A stretch of DNA of 64,000 nt from Sphagnum compactum (GCA_965153455.1 OZ234498.1:13578001-13642000), one strand, 5' to 3'. Positions 46,983 to 59,677 are shown, numbered from the stretch's first letter. Made by a program: numbers and translations. The notes: a model not told the origin generated them from the letters alone.

Positions 46983-48833
46983 GTGTGACTCTGGACACTT
47001 ATTACTGCTTGTGGGTTGGTCATCTGAATCCTGTGATTGCTTCTCATTGTGCTCACGGTTTGTATGTGTGGGGTCTGGCTGGAAGTGACAACAAGAGGAT
47101 CTAGTGATGGCTCCTTTTCTGTACGCATCTTTCCTTCTAATCTCTGCCCCAGAGATTCACCTAAAAGAAATGTTTCCTTACTGAATCTTCACAAGTAATA
47201 CCAGTCTTTTGTGCTTGCTCCTGTTTTCAATTTGTAACTACGCATTTTCGAATTTGTTGTCGAGCTGTTGGAACATGCTCTGTTGCTGTGACCGTTTCTA
47301 GCAAAGCTGCTTGAAAATATTGATAATTCATTCCATAGCCAGGGCTAAGTGGTTCGACTGACGCGTGTTGTTCACAGATGATCAAGAATAGAAAGCAAAT
47401 ATATCTCCTGTTTCCAGTGCCTATTGTCTGTAAGTTCCTGCCTCATACACCTAGTGCTCCCAGGTGACTTGTCAATGACCACATATGATTCTCAGGACCT
47501 TGGTCACAGCTTGGAGCTTTCTGTGTACTTGAACCTGTGCCCACAAATCACAAGCACATTGGCTCCATCAAATGACCAAGGTACATATCTATTCGTGTGT
47601 GCAGTTAGGTCAAATTCACATATTGTTTTCGTCCATTGCTAGTGGAAGGGATACTTCAGAAGATGAGATTCATTTCAAACATGTGAACTTGGGTTGTTTC
47701 TCATCTTTCTGTTTTCATTTACATTTACCAGTTTCTCTTCTCACCTATTCCTGGTATTTCATCCATCCATAAGAGCTGAGCTCTTTTATACAGCAACTGA
47801 TTCCTGCAACCACCACCCTCCACTTTCTCTGCTCTAAGAGGCACACCCTCACTCTCTTGCTTCCTTTGGCTTGATAAAGAGAATTACCCAAAATTTCTTG
47901 ACAGGTTTCAGTAGCCACTATGGCATTAAATGCAGGGAGATGCTAAATATCACCATAGTCTTTTCTAAGGTGGATCTCATGAACAGATATTACTACTAAC
48001 AGCAGGAACTCTCTCTCTCTGTGTCTCTCTCTCTCTCTCCCTCTCTGTGCTTTCATTCTTGTGGATGGTGTACAGAATTCTCGTGAGTTTTGTCTCAGGC
48101 TCTCTCAGGTGGGTTTTGAACAGGTAAGTATTTGATGAGGAAGTCAACTTTTGGTTCTCTCTCCTTTAGATGAAGTATATTGCAGAAAGGATGGTTCTAT
48201 TGTTTTCAAAATGCTCTTGTTGTTGTCTCCTAACTAAGTCAATCCAGAAGAGTCCCATTGAAAATTTAGATCTCCTTATATGAGAAGAGCCAAAGTTGTC
48301 TGTTTTTTTTTTTCATGCTTTTGTTGTGTTCCCCAATATATAACACACAATTGAATCCTATAACCAGAAAGCACAATTTCTACATGTAATCAACAATGTG
48401 CCCTTATTCTATCTGGGTTTATCTGAGTTCTGGATACTGGTTTAGGCTCATGTCTGATCTTGTCAAATCCTTCTTCAGATCACATGTTCAGTCTCAAATC
48501 TGATCTTGTCAAATCCATCTTTGAGCTGTGAATTGGGTTTTTATTACCCTACAGTAATGAGTCCTTTGTTCTTCTTACATTGCTGCTGTCTTCAACCTTT
48601 GCTTCTTATTAGAAGTTTCAAACATCTAACCTCCTTGCAATGCTATTGGGCTGTTTCTGGACCATCACTAGGAAATGCTCCATTTTTGACATATTTTGCG
48701 GTCAACATAGTTTTCTTGCCCATAAAAAAATGAGAAGTTGAGTCTGGCGAGAAACAAAGTGGGAGGCAAAGAATTCATATCGAACAAGAGGTTAGAAAAA
48801 AACGAAAAAACCAACACTAAGCACACAGACACC
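46983..48833. other. Spacer between MSH4 and DNAAF1
   Basis: This should contain the MSH4 3' UTR and the DNAAF1 promoter and leader. It includes a CT-rich microsatellite at about 48008-48045, which may act as a pyrimidine-rich promoter element. No gene is visible. Confidence 0.5.
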
Positions 48834-51800
48834 ATGACGGACTACTTTGAACTGACTCCAACATCCCTGAAGAAACTTTGCCGTGACTTGAAGTTGTAAA
48901 TCTCTTCCCCCTGCCCCTTTCATTGTTTTGATCTTGTTGTTCCTCACTGTAGTTGCATCCCATGCTTCCCATGCATCCCATGCTTCCCTTGAAAAATGAT
49001 CCATCAATCTCTTATTCAGAGAATTGTCTTGAAAAACTGCTAGAAATGTTTTTATTGAAGCATACTACACCTGATGTCCTACACAAGATTGCTCACAAGA
49101 TCTTGTTCTCCAATGAAAGATTTTCGTTGATAGTCAGGTATAATTTTTTCATGGGTATGAGATATTGTTGAATGCTTGTCTTTTGCCCAAATCCAACAGA
49201 TTTCAAGATTTGGAACTGCTCTATGCAAAACTATTCTACTGTGTGTGTATGTGCCCTTCATTTGCTATGGCAATCATGTTTTTAATAAGAATTGTGGGTG
49301 GGTCATGATGTGGTGATAGATATTCAAGTTGCCCAGAACTCAATGAGGTTATTCACCTTCATCAAAAAGTATGTCTTTCTCACCCTTATTCTATAATAAA
49401 TAATTCTCAGCTATTTTATGATAGTCCAGTCAGTTTTATATGTGCAGATAGGTCTGCTCTTTTCAGAGGTAACTTAAATGGGTTTGTTTGCCTATTTGTT
49501 CAAAATGAGCTTGTTCAATGGTCCTTTCTTTCACACTTACTGCAGGGAATTCTAAAAATCCAAAACTTGCATGAGTACACAGGATTGCGCACCCTTTACC
49601 TGGAATGCAATGGTGAGCTAAAAGTTCATGTTTCATTGAACCTTGTTATGGGAAATAATTTAGTCCCCAGAGAGTAGTAGTAGGTGAATTTATCTTACAA
49701 ATCTTGCTGGACTTTTCATTATTCTGAATGACATAAAACTGACAAAAAAGGTTCAGTTTTAAAAGTTGGGGTAGATGTAATCTCACATCTCCCACCATGG
49801 ATCATCATGCATGCTTATAAAGTAATTGGCAAAGTCTAGCTTTTAATGTCAAGTCTCTTCTGAATTCTAAGTGTAGAGTGGATCATGCATATACAAAGTA
49901 CCACATTTAAGACATCCGTAGGCACAGGAGTATTGACTTCTGAGAGTATCTGAAAAGTTGAGTGTCACAGATTTCTCAAATGACATTGTATTTCACTCAT
50001 GGAATTGTTTAATGGCCACTGATTCCAGTTATGGGTGTGAGTTACAAGCACAGCAATTTCCAAGATTGAAAATTTGGAGCCTCTTCTGAACCTCCGATGT
50101 CTCTATCTCAATCAGGTGAGCAAGCTCTCATTGTACCCTGTAGAAGTTCATTCCTGTTGAGCAATGATGAAGTGAATAGAAACAGTGGAGATCTTGCAGT
50201 CTCAAACAAACATTTAGTGGTGTTGTCAATATTTAAATGATCTAAGCCCCATAATGTGTTGAGAAGCATGGTTCAAGTAAATACTTAAAGCTGTCCAAAA
50301 ATCCTTCTTTGCAGAATCTGGTGGAAATTGTGGAAGGTTTGGATTCTTTGAAGCAACTTGAAATTATTGACTTAGCTGAGAATCAGGTACTTGGAGCCTA
50401 TTAGTAGTACCTACCACTCACATGCTAAAAATAAGTTGCTGATCCTTTTGAAGTGTTTAGATACATATTCAACCAATTCCTCTGTAGCATCCACCTCCAA
50501 ACTGGCTTGAAATTGATTTCTTCCTGTGGACAAGCTCTTCTTGCAATTTCTAAGCTGTGGGTGTGTATGGATGAGGAAATTATTGCAGATAAGGACAGTC
50601 ATGGGATTGAAGGATTGCCCAGAATTAAGGCAACTTAATTTGTCAGGGAATCGCATCAAAACTGCTGGAGATGTTGCCCATTTGCTGGTAGGGTAAATTT
50701 TTCTTGCTAGTCAATCAGAATCTTTGAACCTGTGTCCCACCTAGTAATGCATCCATGCTCTTCTTACTAGTTGCAGAATGTGGCAGGGAACCAAGTTTGA
50801 AGAAAATATGATTACTTGCATACTTGCAAGACTTTGGCATCTTTCAGTCCTGGCCACAGACTATTGCCTTTTCTCTACCAGAAGCTTCACAGGATCCAGC
50901 ATTCCATTTTCTCGTCCAAGATTTCCATAAAAACCCAGATGAACTTGTGTTGTGCAGGAATGCAAGAACTTGCAGTCACTGGATATGTCAAATAACAACA
51001 TTGATGAGGAGGAGGCACTGGAGGTACATTCACACATATCATCCAGACATCTCCCACAGACTCCCAACTCCTAAAATAAATGTGTGACTTCACCATCAAA
51101 ATGAGTACAAAACATACCACTAAACCTTATTACCTAAACCAATGCCTGTCCCCTACTCCATAGGAACCAAGTGCTAGAATGCAAATCCTGTTGAGAACAA
51201 TTACCACCACAAGGATTTGCAGGAGCAAGAAAAAAGCTGACTCTCAAAATTGTGTTAGAATAAGGAGGAGATCATGTATATTTTACTCTTTCTATGAAGC
51301 AAATTTACATCCCATTCTTGCATGTATTTTTGCCTGCTTCACAATTCAATCTTGGAATATGAAGATGTGTGTCAAATCCTTTTGTAGTTGCATCCCATCT
51401 ACAGTCTGGCCTTTGGTCTCAAATTGACAAGGGAAGTTCATGCTGACATCAAGAGAAGTGGGCCTGTTGGATAAAACTTGATGGGGGCAGATACTGAGGT
51501 GTCTACCACTCAATCTCCTTCGTTTATCAGGAAACCCAATCATCAACTCAACATCACACTATCGGAAAAAGACTGTTGCAACCATGCCCACTGTATGTAG
51601 TCTCTTTCTTATGATATCCTGAATGCTGTATTACATCAGAAACTTCTGACAATATATACCACTTTGAGCTTTGAAGCAGAAAGAATGGTGACCAACAATC
51701 TGGTTCTACATGTCATGCACTTGCGGTCCGTGAGTCTTGCATGGATTTGAGGTGGACTCAGATACAAATATGTTCCCTGAAGACAGTTGCTTTGGTCACT

Positions 51801-54080
51801 GACAAGATATTTTGGGATATATCCAGTTGCATTACTTGGATGAGAGTCCTGTGTTTGTGAAAGAGAAACGCTTGGCTGCTGCTTGGACTGCTGGTGGTCA
51901 TGAGGTGAGAATCTTATGAACTAGAACTTCGTATGTTATGATTGTGTTTGACTGCTTGTGTACTACTGAATGCTTTGCATAATGAAACAGAAATCCACTA
52001 TGTTTCTTTGCCATAGAACAAATTGGTTCAATTGTTGATTGTTCATGGAGCCACCAATTAGAGGAACCATGAACTTCCTATTGCAACTTACCACTGGCTT
52101 AATCATCCCTATGCTTCTTGCACATGCTAGTGCATCTAAATTAACTGTGTAACTTCGGGGAGCTCCATTGTGCAGGCTGAGCAGGAAATGAGAGATGCAA
52201 TTCACAAAGAGGAAGCAGACACAAGGATTATGCACAGAAAAGGCTAGCATTTGATCTCAACTCCAATTTACTGTAGCCTAATCTTTGGCATACATGATCT
52301 GCTTAGAACAATGTGACAAGGGTGGTCTTAAAATTCCTGAAGTGATTCACAAAACATGAGATGGAGGATATCTGAAACGGATTCTTTGGCTTGAATGGGT
52401 CTCCTGATGAACCTCTGATGTAGGAAGTTTGCAACAGAGTTTTTGACTTGAGTGGGTCTCTTGATGAACCTCTGATGTATGATGTTTGCAATGGATTCTT
52501 TGGCTTGAATGGGTCTCCTGCATTTAAATGCAACACATCTTTTGTCATAGTAATCCATGCCAGATGCAGATTGCATTTTGGGTGGGTGATGAGTGATGCT
52601 TCTTTGGGCAATTGTATAGGGCTTTACCCTATGATCCAAGTAGTAGTTTGGACTAAAAAGATGTGTGTTCATCATGCTTGAAATTGCTGCAGCTTTTGAT
52701 GACATGATTGCAAATGCGAAAAAGGAGCACAGAGAGAAGGCACTACAAAACAAAATAAGAGCTCAAGAAATTCTCGAGAGATTGCAGGAGACTACAGTTA
52801 TTACAGATTGTAACAAAGCAGACCTTTCAGACAATACATCTAGTGGTTCAAGGGATCATCAGGCCATGGTAGCAGCAGCTGATGAGGATGATCACACACA
52901 GCTAGTGCCCCCTCTGGAAACCTGCAACATTTTGCAGGAAAACAACAGTCTAACTGACATGACCAACAATATAATTACAACAAGGTCCGCAGATCAGATA
53001 TCAACAGCTAAGAAACGGGGTGCAAGCAATCTGAATCCCTGTAATGAAGCTCAATCAGAAGAGTCTCCACCAAAGCTGCTCAAGGCTGCTGGTGCAGGCA
53101 CTGTGCCCCAGCAGGCAGCTGACGATCAGATGGAGGTTGAGACTAGTTCTATGGTCTCTTTAGCTGCAGCAAGAGACTTCATGGACTTGGACTGTGGCAA
53201 TGCCGATGATCACCCACAGTCATGTCCAGTTGATTCATCAGACCAGCAACAAATCCTTGAGTGCCCATTCCTGACAGGTGGAGGTGGCGGAGGGATTATT
53301 GATCTCATTGCTGAGCAGTCGAGCACAATAGCTGTACTGCAGTCCAATGCTGAGCAGCAGATCTTCTGCATCGAAGAATCATCTTTGGGTACACTGCAGG
53401 ACGTCCCCGATGACGTTGAGTTAGGTAATTGCTCCAACGACGTCTGCTGCAATTACTCGAGTCCTGCAGCAGCAGCAAGGCCAGGACGACGAAGTGAAGA
53501 GGCGGCCGAGGAGACACGAAACGTCTGGGCCGAGAAGGAGCGCGATTTCAAGCGGGATTTGCAAGAGCGAGTGTTGCGCAAAGCTGCAGCTGATGCAGAG
53601 GAGAGTTTGGAGTCAGCCCGGAAACGTCTGACAATTAATACTTATCATCCTCATGGAATATTACAACAACAGCAGAGCTGCTTGCAGCAGCAGCCCCAGC
53701 TACAGTTGCATGCAGGTACCACCGCTGATGATCCTGATCGAGCAGCTGCTGATGATCACGAGCAGCTCCAGGTGGTTGATGAAGCCAGCTTCAACAATCA
53801 TATGCAAGCAGCAAGACCCATCATTTGGGGGACCACAATCTACCGCGACCTATGGTCCAAAGCTGCAACAATCGACGACGATATTGTGGAGGAGGACCAG
53901 GAGGACCAGCAGCAGCAGGAGGAGGATGAAGGAGACAACAACATGATTCAGGTGGATGTTATGACACCCACCAGCTCGTCTGCATCTCCAGCCATCTCCA
54001 TCTCCGAAGACGTGACACAAGAATCCGATCACTCATTTGTGGAGATGAGCCATCAGATGATGGAAACAGCTTGGTCCTGA
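48834..54080 (+). CDS. DNAAF1: Dynein axonemal assembly factor 1 (ODA7/LRRC50 type), 11 exons
   Basis: This cytoplasmic leucine-rich-repeat protein helps preassemble axonemal dynein arms, so it is expected only in lineages with motile cilia. Exons: 48834-48895, 49329-49368, 49546-49612, 50054-50115, 50315-50386, 50589-50687, 50958-51023, 51491-51592, 51827-51904, 52176-52242 and 52693-54080; total 700 residues in frame. The start reads MTDYFELTPTSLKKLC. LRRs include LHEYTGLRTLYLECN, NLEPLLNLRCLYLNQN, LDSLKQLEIIDLAENQ, PELRQLNLSGNRI and LQSLDMSNNNID, then the cap LHYLDESPVF and AAAWTAGGHE. The last exon (about 460 residues) starts with a charged helix and ends in Gln/Glu/Asp-rich disorder. The last intron needs a GC donor at 52243; without it, translation would stop at TAG there. 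Confidence 0.92.
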
Positions 54081-54155
54081 ACGAATATTCCCCCCTGAAT
54101 ATTCCGGAATCAATGTAGCGGATCATGGCAGGCTGCGGGTCCTCCACTGTCGAGA

Positions 54156-54212
54156 CTGGAATCTAGTATTCCCACTCAGAAGCTGCACTCGTGATGCAGC
54201 TCGAGATTCCAG
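54156..54212. repeat. Stacked inverted repeat in the DNAAF1 3' region
   Basis: CTGGAATCT at 54156-54164 pairs with AGATTCCAG at 54204-54212. Inside it, AGCTGCA at 54181-54187 pairs with TGCAGCT at 54195-54201. It lies 75 bp after the stop codon, so it should be in the transcript and might fold as a 3' UTR stem. Confidence 0.6.
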
Positions 54213-54240
54213 ACTAGGATCTAGTGCGTGGAATCAGCAG

Positions 54241-54293
54241 TTAGGGTTTAGGGTTTAAATTCTAAACCAAAAGTTTAGGGTTTAGGGTTTAGA
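54241..54293. repeat. Interstitial telomere-like TTTAGGG repeats
   Basis: Two short runs of TTTAGGG flank a TTTAAATTCTAAACC segment. TTTAGGG is the common plant telomere unit. Short interstitial copies are frequent in plant genomes and do not imply a chromosome end. Confidence 0.75.
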
Positions 54294-55489
54294 ATAATTA
54301 GAATTTTAATAAACAATAACATTCTAATTACTATGTAAAATTAATTGTCACTCCGTGATTATTAGCACCCCTAATTAGAACTTAACTGGTTGCTTAGGCC
54401 CAATACAAGGCTTTCTTTTTTCTTTTTTTTTGGGACAAAATTTTCTCCAAAATGAATTGTTTGCTTTATCATGCTTAGTACATACAAGTTACATCTGTTG
54501 CTTGGACCCAACAACACGAGATTTTTAAATTTTTTAAAATTAAAATGAATTGTGTACTTACTTTATCATATGCTTAAACCCCTTTAAGAGTTTTCTATGC
54601 ATGAAATTATTATTTTTTCTATGCTACTTTTGGTTGGGAGGTTCCTTTGGGAGTGGTTGCACTCTAAATCAATTTTCTTCTTATTTTTCCCTTTTCACAA
54701 TACCACATCATGAGTATCTAAACAAGGGGAGATTATCATAAAAAATCACATCACTTGTATGGTTTAATTCCTCTATGTTTTATGGTCAAAATTAAAAACC
54801 GTGCACAATGGTAGACATTGGTACAGGTCTCAACGCATTTTCTTTACCAAGACTCAAAAGTGAATTAAATTCAAAACAATGTCACAAACACCAAAATTTC
54901 GATGACGACGAGTGAAGTAATTTTACCCATGTAAGTGAGAACCAAAGCTCTCACTTTGAGTGTGGAACTAGATCCATGTTTTAAAGTGCAAATTCTTGTT
55001 GTGAAAATTCTTGTCATTACTTGTAGAAAGTTATATGGGTATTGAAATGGATGTGGGAAACAATTGTTGTACAATTGACTAGCCTAGGAAAATAGTTCAA
55101 GATTGAGGAGAAGGACAAGCTTCAATGTGATCCTCCAAATGACATAAAAGTCTCGTGCTCAATTAATGAATTTACTTGCAAAGAAAAAAAGGAGGAAAAA
55201 AATCATAAGCATGTGATCAACAATTCATGAACTAAACTTTGGTGGAGTTGATCAATACTTATGATAATTTTTCTTTCAGAGAGGACAAGACCTCCTACTT
55301 CCCAAAAATATATTGATGAGGAAAACTTTCCAAGATGATAACTTTATCTTATGGATCAAGCACTCTCTTGAACCATGGTAAAAACTTGGACGGGTTTAAA
55401 ACAAAAATGAGGTTCTTGAAGGGGGATTTTTGTGTGGTGTAATCACACACTAAAAGTTCAAACCCTGGAATTATTAACCAAGGAAATCA

Positions 55490-55882
55490 ATTCCTAATTT
55501 TATGTTAAGCAATACAATTTGTGTCCTATGTGACAAAAAGTAAATACATTATTTCTCCTAATTTTATGTTAAGCAAAACAATTTTGTGTTCTATGTAACA
55601 AAAAGGAAATACATTATGTCTCCTAATTTTATCTTAAGCAAAACAATTTTGTGTTCTATGTGACAAAAAGGAAATACCTTATTTCTCCTAATTTTTATGT
55701 TAAGCAAAACAATTTTGTGTTCTATGTGACCAAAAGGAAATACATTATTTTCACCTAATTTTATGTTAAACAAAACAATTTTGTGTTCTATGTGACAAAA
55801 AGGAATTACATTATTTCTCCTACTTTCATGTTAAGCAAAACAATTTTGTGTTCTATGTGACAAAAAGGAATTACATTATTTC
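55490..55882. repeat. 60-bp tandem array, about six and a half units
   Basis: Each unit contains CTAATTTTATGTTAAGCAAA, ACAATTTTGTGTTCTATGTG and ACAAAAAGGAAATACATTAT. Most units differ by only one to three bases. The array ends 14 bp from the AVT1 stop codon and so forms the start of that gene's 3' UTR on the minus strand. Confidence 0.9.
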
Positions 55883-55895
55883 ACAAAAGCTAAGG

Positions 55896-58332
55896 TTAGT
55901 AACTCCTTATAATGTCCCTAACCGAGCAATATGTCCCTACAATGGACACTACAACACCCACAAATAAAATCAATACTATTGCACAAAGCTCACTCCTCGA
56001 CACACGCCAACCGTATATCTTAAGGTAGCATAAGCAAGGCAAGAAAACTGATACAGCAATGCTGAGCAGCGATCCAATGGCAGCCATCAACAGCCCAAAG
56101 AAGGGAATCAGGAGTGCCACTACCACAGTGCTCACCACAAGTAATGTCCTCAACATTAGACTCCAAACAACATCTTTGGCCATGTGATGTGGGAGCAATT
56201 CCTCAGTTGCAATGGCCACAGGTGTGATTGTGAGAGCATATTTGGCAAAAGGGATGACTACAGTGATCCAGATGGCAAAGTATGATGCTGTAACTTCCCT
56301 GGGTAGGTTGAGAGTGATCTGTGACTGGAGCTCATCGCCAAACATCAAGTAGCCCATCACGCCAAAGCCCCCATATAAGATTGTGCATAGGACAAAACAA
56401 ATCACCAAGACCTGCATATCCACCAAATATAGCACAAAAATCAACCCAAGAACACACAGCTATGCATCAAAATAACTCAAATCAAGAAAAAATCAAATTG
56501 AAAATTAAAAAAGAAATACTAGTCTCTGCTCCAAAGATATGACTCACCAATTTGCATACCACCCTTTTTGCTTATTTCGTGTCTTAAACAATATCACAGC
56601 TTTTGACACAAAAATCCCCATGGATCAGATTTGGATCCATTACACTTGCCAAGCATGACGCTATGTTTTCAGATTCTGGGAGAGGAGTTCCTAAAGAAAA
56701 TACCAAGCAAAAGAGAAAAATATGAGACTGAAAAAACTTAAATTTAGTAGGCATGAGACTTGGGCCATGATAGAAAACAAACTTACATGTGAGAATTGGG
56801 TGCGGTCCTTCATGGAGCTGTAGATGCTGGGAAAGACAGCATGGCCACAGTAGCAAAATGCATATAAGCCTATGGCAACAGGGAGCCCACTAAAGTGTAT
56901 GAGTGTCCTCCCCTGGCTATGAAATCCAACCCCATCTAGTAAGCCTACCCAACCAACAGCAAGTCCTATGAATAATGATGCAAAAACCCCTCCTGCTGAT
57001 ACATATGACAGTAAGCTTAAGTCCCGTAACCATACTGTGGGAAGCATACAAAGGGCAGATAAAACTACAAAAAATTGATGGACAGTGAGTGAGGTGAGCC
57101 CCAATGGGAGGCTAAAATTTGGGAAAAGCTGTGCTAAATTGTCGCCTTCAAGAATGAGGAACTCCACGGCAACAAAGTAAAGTTCTGAGTAGAGCAGTAT
57201 GGAAACAGTCCACCGCCCCCACTTCCCAAATGCAGCCTCTCCAACATCAGGGTAGCTGCCAATGTGTGGGTTGGAGTCCAAGCAACGACGCAGAAGAATA
57301 GCGGTGTAGCAACACATGACAGAAAAGATGAGGAGGAAAGTAAGCCCTAACCAACCCCCCTGAGATACTGCATATGGCATTGACAGAAGTCCAACCCCTG
57401 CACATTCAAATAAAGCCTTATGGTATCTTCAAAAGTACTGAGAAACTACTCCATACCCACACTTCACAAGACTAGGTAAGCTCACCATTCGAGCAACAAA
57501 GAACTCTTTCTTTTTATTTACAATCTTAAGAACCCATAAAACTTTGTTGCACACAAAACTTGAAATACAAAACCACCCTTCACAACGAAGTATGAATGGG
57601 TAGGAGGAAACAGAGGATTTTTACCTGCAAGAACATTCATTCCATTAAACAATGCCTGCAGGAAAGAGCTTCCACCAGGTTCCAACTCCTCTGCAGTACC
57701 ATGTCCATTCCATATATACTCTTGACATTGGTGTCGGAGACTTGGTGATTTTGAAAATAACGCAGTTTTTGGATCGACTTGCTCTGCAGCTTCAACATCT
57801 GACGAATTCCACTTTTGGAGCAATGGCTCTCTGCAATCTGAATCTAGCCCATTAGACACAGCAGTCAAATTGTCAATTATAGACTGTTCAAGTCCAGAGT
57901 TTACTGAATCTAGCCCTCTTAAGTCACTTGAGTGTCGGCTCCGGGATGGTGAACGAGAGTAGATTTCCATTGAGTGGCCATAAGACTGTGGCCAGAGTGG
58001 AGACTTGCTAAAAGAGTTCAATGAATCCAAACGTGATGCAATTGGTTGAGGAAGTGATGGTGGACTTTGTTGCACCCTGCTGTGCCACTTCTTGGCATCA
58101 GGATTGATCTGTTTCACACCCACTTTGCATAATTACTTGAAGGAAAAACTAAATATGTACACACATCTTACTAGTATACCACAATGGGATAAATCATCAC
58201 ATATACACCCAAAAAAAAGTGTGCAAAAATCCATCTGTTTGCTTTTGGTTGTTCAAGATTCAGAAGCCTCAAATTTGAAACCCAGTTTATTGATTCTTGT
58301 CACACTTCCATTCTCACCTCCTCTTCTGCCAT
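55896..58332 (-). CDS. Vacuolar amino-acid transporter, AVT1 type
   Basis: This is an AAAP/SLC32-36-like transporter; AVT1 relatives move neutral amino acids across the vacuolar membrane in exchange for protons. Coding exons on the minus strand are 58332-58318 (ATG GCA GAA GAG GAG), 58108-57625, 57397-56787 and 56411-55896, giving 541 residues in frame. The first 155 residues are hydrophilic and Ser-rich (SRSPSRSRHSSD), a probable cytosolic tail. The transport domain starts at FNGMNVLAGVGLLSMPYAV, the family signature around helix 1, and continues with GWLGL, IGSYPDVGEAAFG, ALCMLPTVWLRDL, GLYAFCYCGHAVFPSIYSSM and FGVMGYLMFG. It ends in several helices (ALLIPFFGLLMAAIGSLLSI; IVLILFVGVVVSIVGTY). 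About ten to eleven membrane helices are expected. The substrate cannot be read from the sequence. Confidence 0.93.
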
Positions 58333-58348
58333 TGTGAAGCCCTGACAA

Positions 58349-59677
58349 GCTGCAAAAGCTAAATCAAGCTCCTTGCTTTTGACCAACTGATCGATTGTCC
58401 CTGTTCTGCTCTCGTGTAGTATTCAGGGATGCACCATGCCAGGCTCAAGGACCTTGTCACCTTGCAAAGCTCTGTTTCAGAGCCTACAATCAGTCCTGAA
58501 TCTCTGCATCCAATGTCACATAGACAGGTAAGAATCATCGTGTGTAACCAACAAATCGATTCAGAAAATTCCCCATTTCAGGCAATTTTTTTCATGTACA
58601 ATAATCTCTCTCCAAAACTTTCTCCAAACATAAAACCCAACTTTTGTTGGGCTGGTTTCTTTTGCACTACTTCTCCGCTTTTGGACATGGAATGAAGAAG
58701 AATTTCATCTTACATTTTTTATTCATGCAACATAATCTTGCTCAAACTGGAAAATATGGAAAACCAAAAAACCCAACTCTCTCAAAATGAAATCGAGAAG
58801 CATAATCTTCCAAAACAAACAACCATTTCAATATAATCCCTTCGCCCATTCCCTCGTCAAAAACAAAACCTGAACCTGACATGATGAAAGACCCTTATAA
58901 TTTGCTTCATGTACAATTCCGTGCTTCTAAAACCTCAACATCATCAGGTTAGACCAAAAAAATACACTTCCCAAATGGCAGAAAACTCCATTCTCTCCGA
59001 GACTCTCTTCACTTTGGCGGCTAAGACCCAAAGATCAAATTCATCTCTATCACCAAGTTCTCGAGTCTCAAAAACAAAAGATGACATCAATCTCTCTCAG
59101 CTTCCCACTCCTCCTGGTTTTTTGGTTTTTGTTTTGTTTGTTTATCTGTTTGTCTCCTCATAAACCCAACAAGCCACCAAAACTTCATAAGTCTCATGTC
59201 ACCAACGTCTCAAACTAAGAAAGGGGGCAAAAAAAAATACTAAAACTATCTCTAGTTGTTACAACTGTCCAACAACAAGTTTCTATTACCATCATGCACA
59301 ACAACCCATTTGAACATGAATCCTTCTTCTTCTTCAGGAATCATCATCATCGTCGTCTTCTTCCTCTGGTCTCTGTGAACACACTAACTCATTACCCCAA
59401 AAAAAAAAAAAATCTCACACCCCCTACCAAAAACTGCAACCGTCAAAAACCCATCTGCATTTTACAAACAAACTACCCACAAAACCAAAAACTAAACTAA
59501 ACTTGGACAAGAGATACTCACCACTTGCAAACTACTGTCAGATGAAAAATCAGAGACCCCAAAAACAGACAAGCGAGAGGCTAGGAAATGCTCAGTTTCC
59601 TTCAGCTTCTGCTTTTGCTTCACCACCACCACCACCACCACCACCTCCTTAGGCAAAACAAACCACCCAAGTTCCAA
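58349..59677 (-). promoter_or_regulatory. AVT1 leader: 5' UTR intron and upstream reading frame
   Basis: A strong donor (GTGAGTATC) at 59521 and an acceptor (TTTTGCAG) at 58350 predict a 1172-bp intron that ends 17 bases before the AVT1 start codon. The upstream exon contains an ATG at 59677 followed by about 52 codons with a valine run from a CCACCACC repeat (59618-59644 on the plus strand). When spliced, this frame is not in phase with AVT1, so it would act as an upstream ORF. Splicing is inferred, not observed. Confidence 0.5.

Larger units (their letters stand above)
54081..55489. other. DNAAF1 3' region and spacer to AVT1
   Basis: No gene is visible. It contains a stacked inverted repeat (54156-54212), interstitial TTTAGGG repeats (54241-54293) and an imperfect direct duplication of about 110 bp (54392-54585, marked by TGCTTAGGCCCAA/TGCTTGGACCCAA and AAAATGAATTGT). 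Confidence 0.5.

Noticed and set aside
48953-49135. Segment reading KHTTPDVLHKIAHKILFSNERF, first considered as DNAAF1 exon 2
   Set aside because: It does not continue the LRRC50 pattern and breaks the frame. The segment 49329-49368 (CPELNEVIHLHQK) fits both homology and phase.
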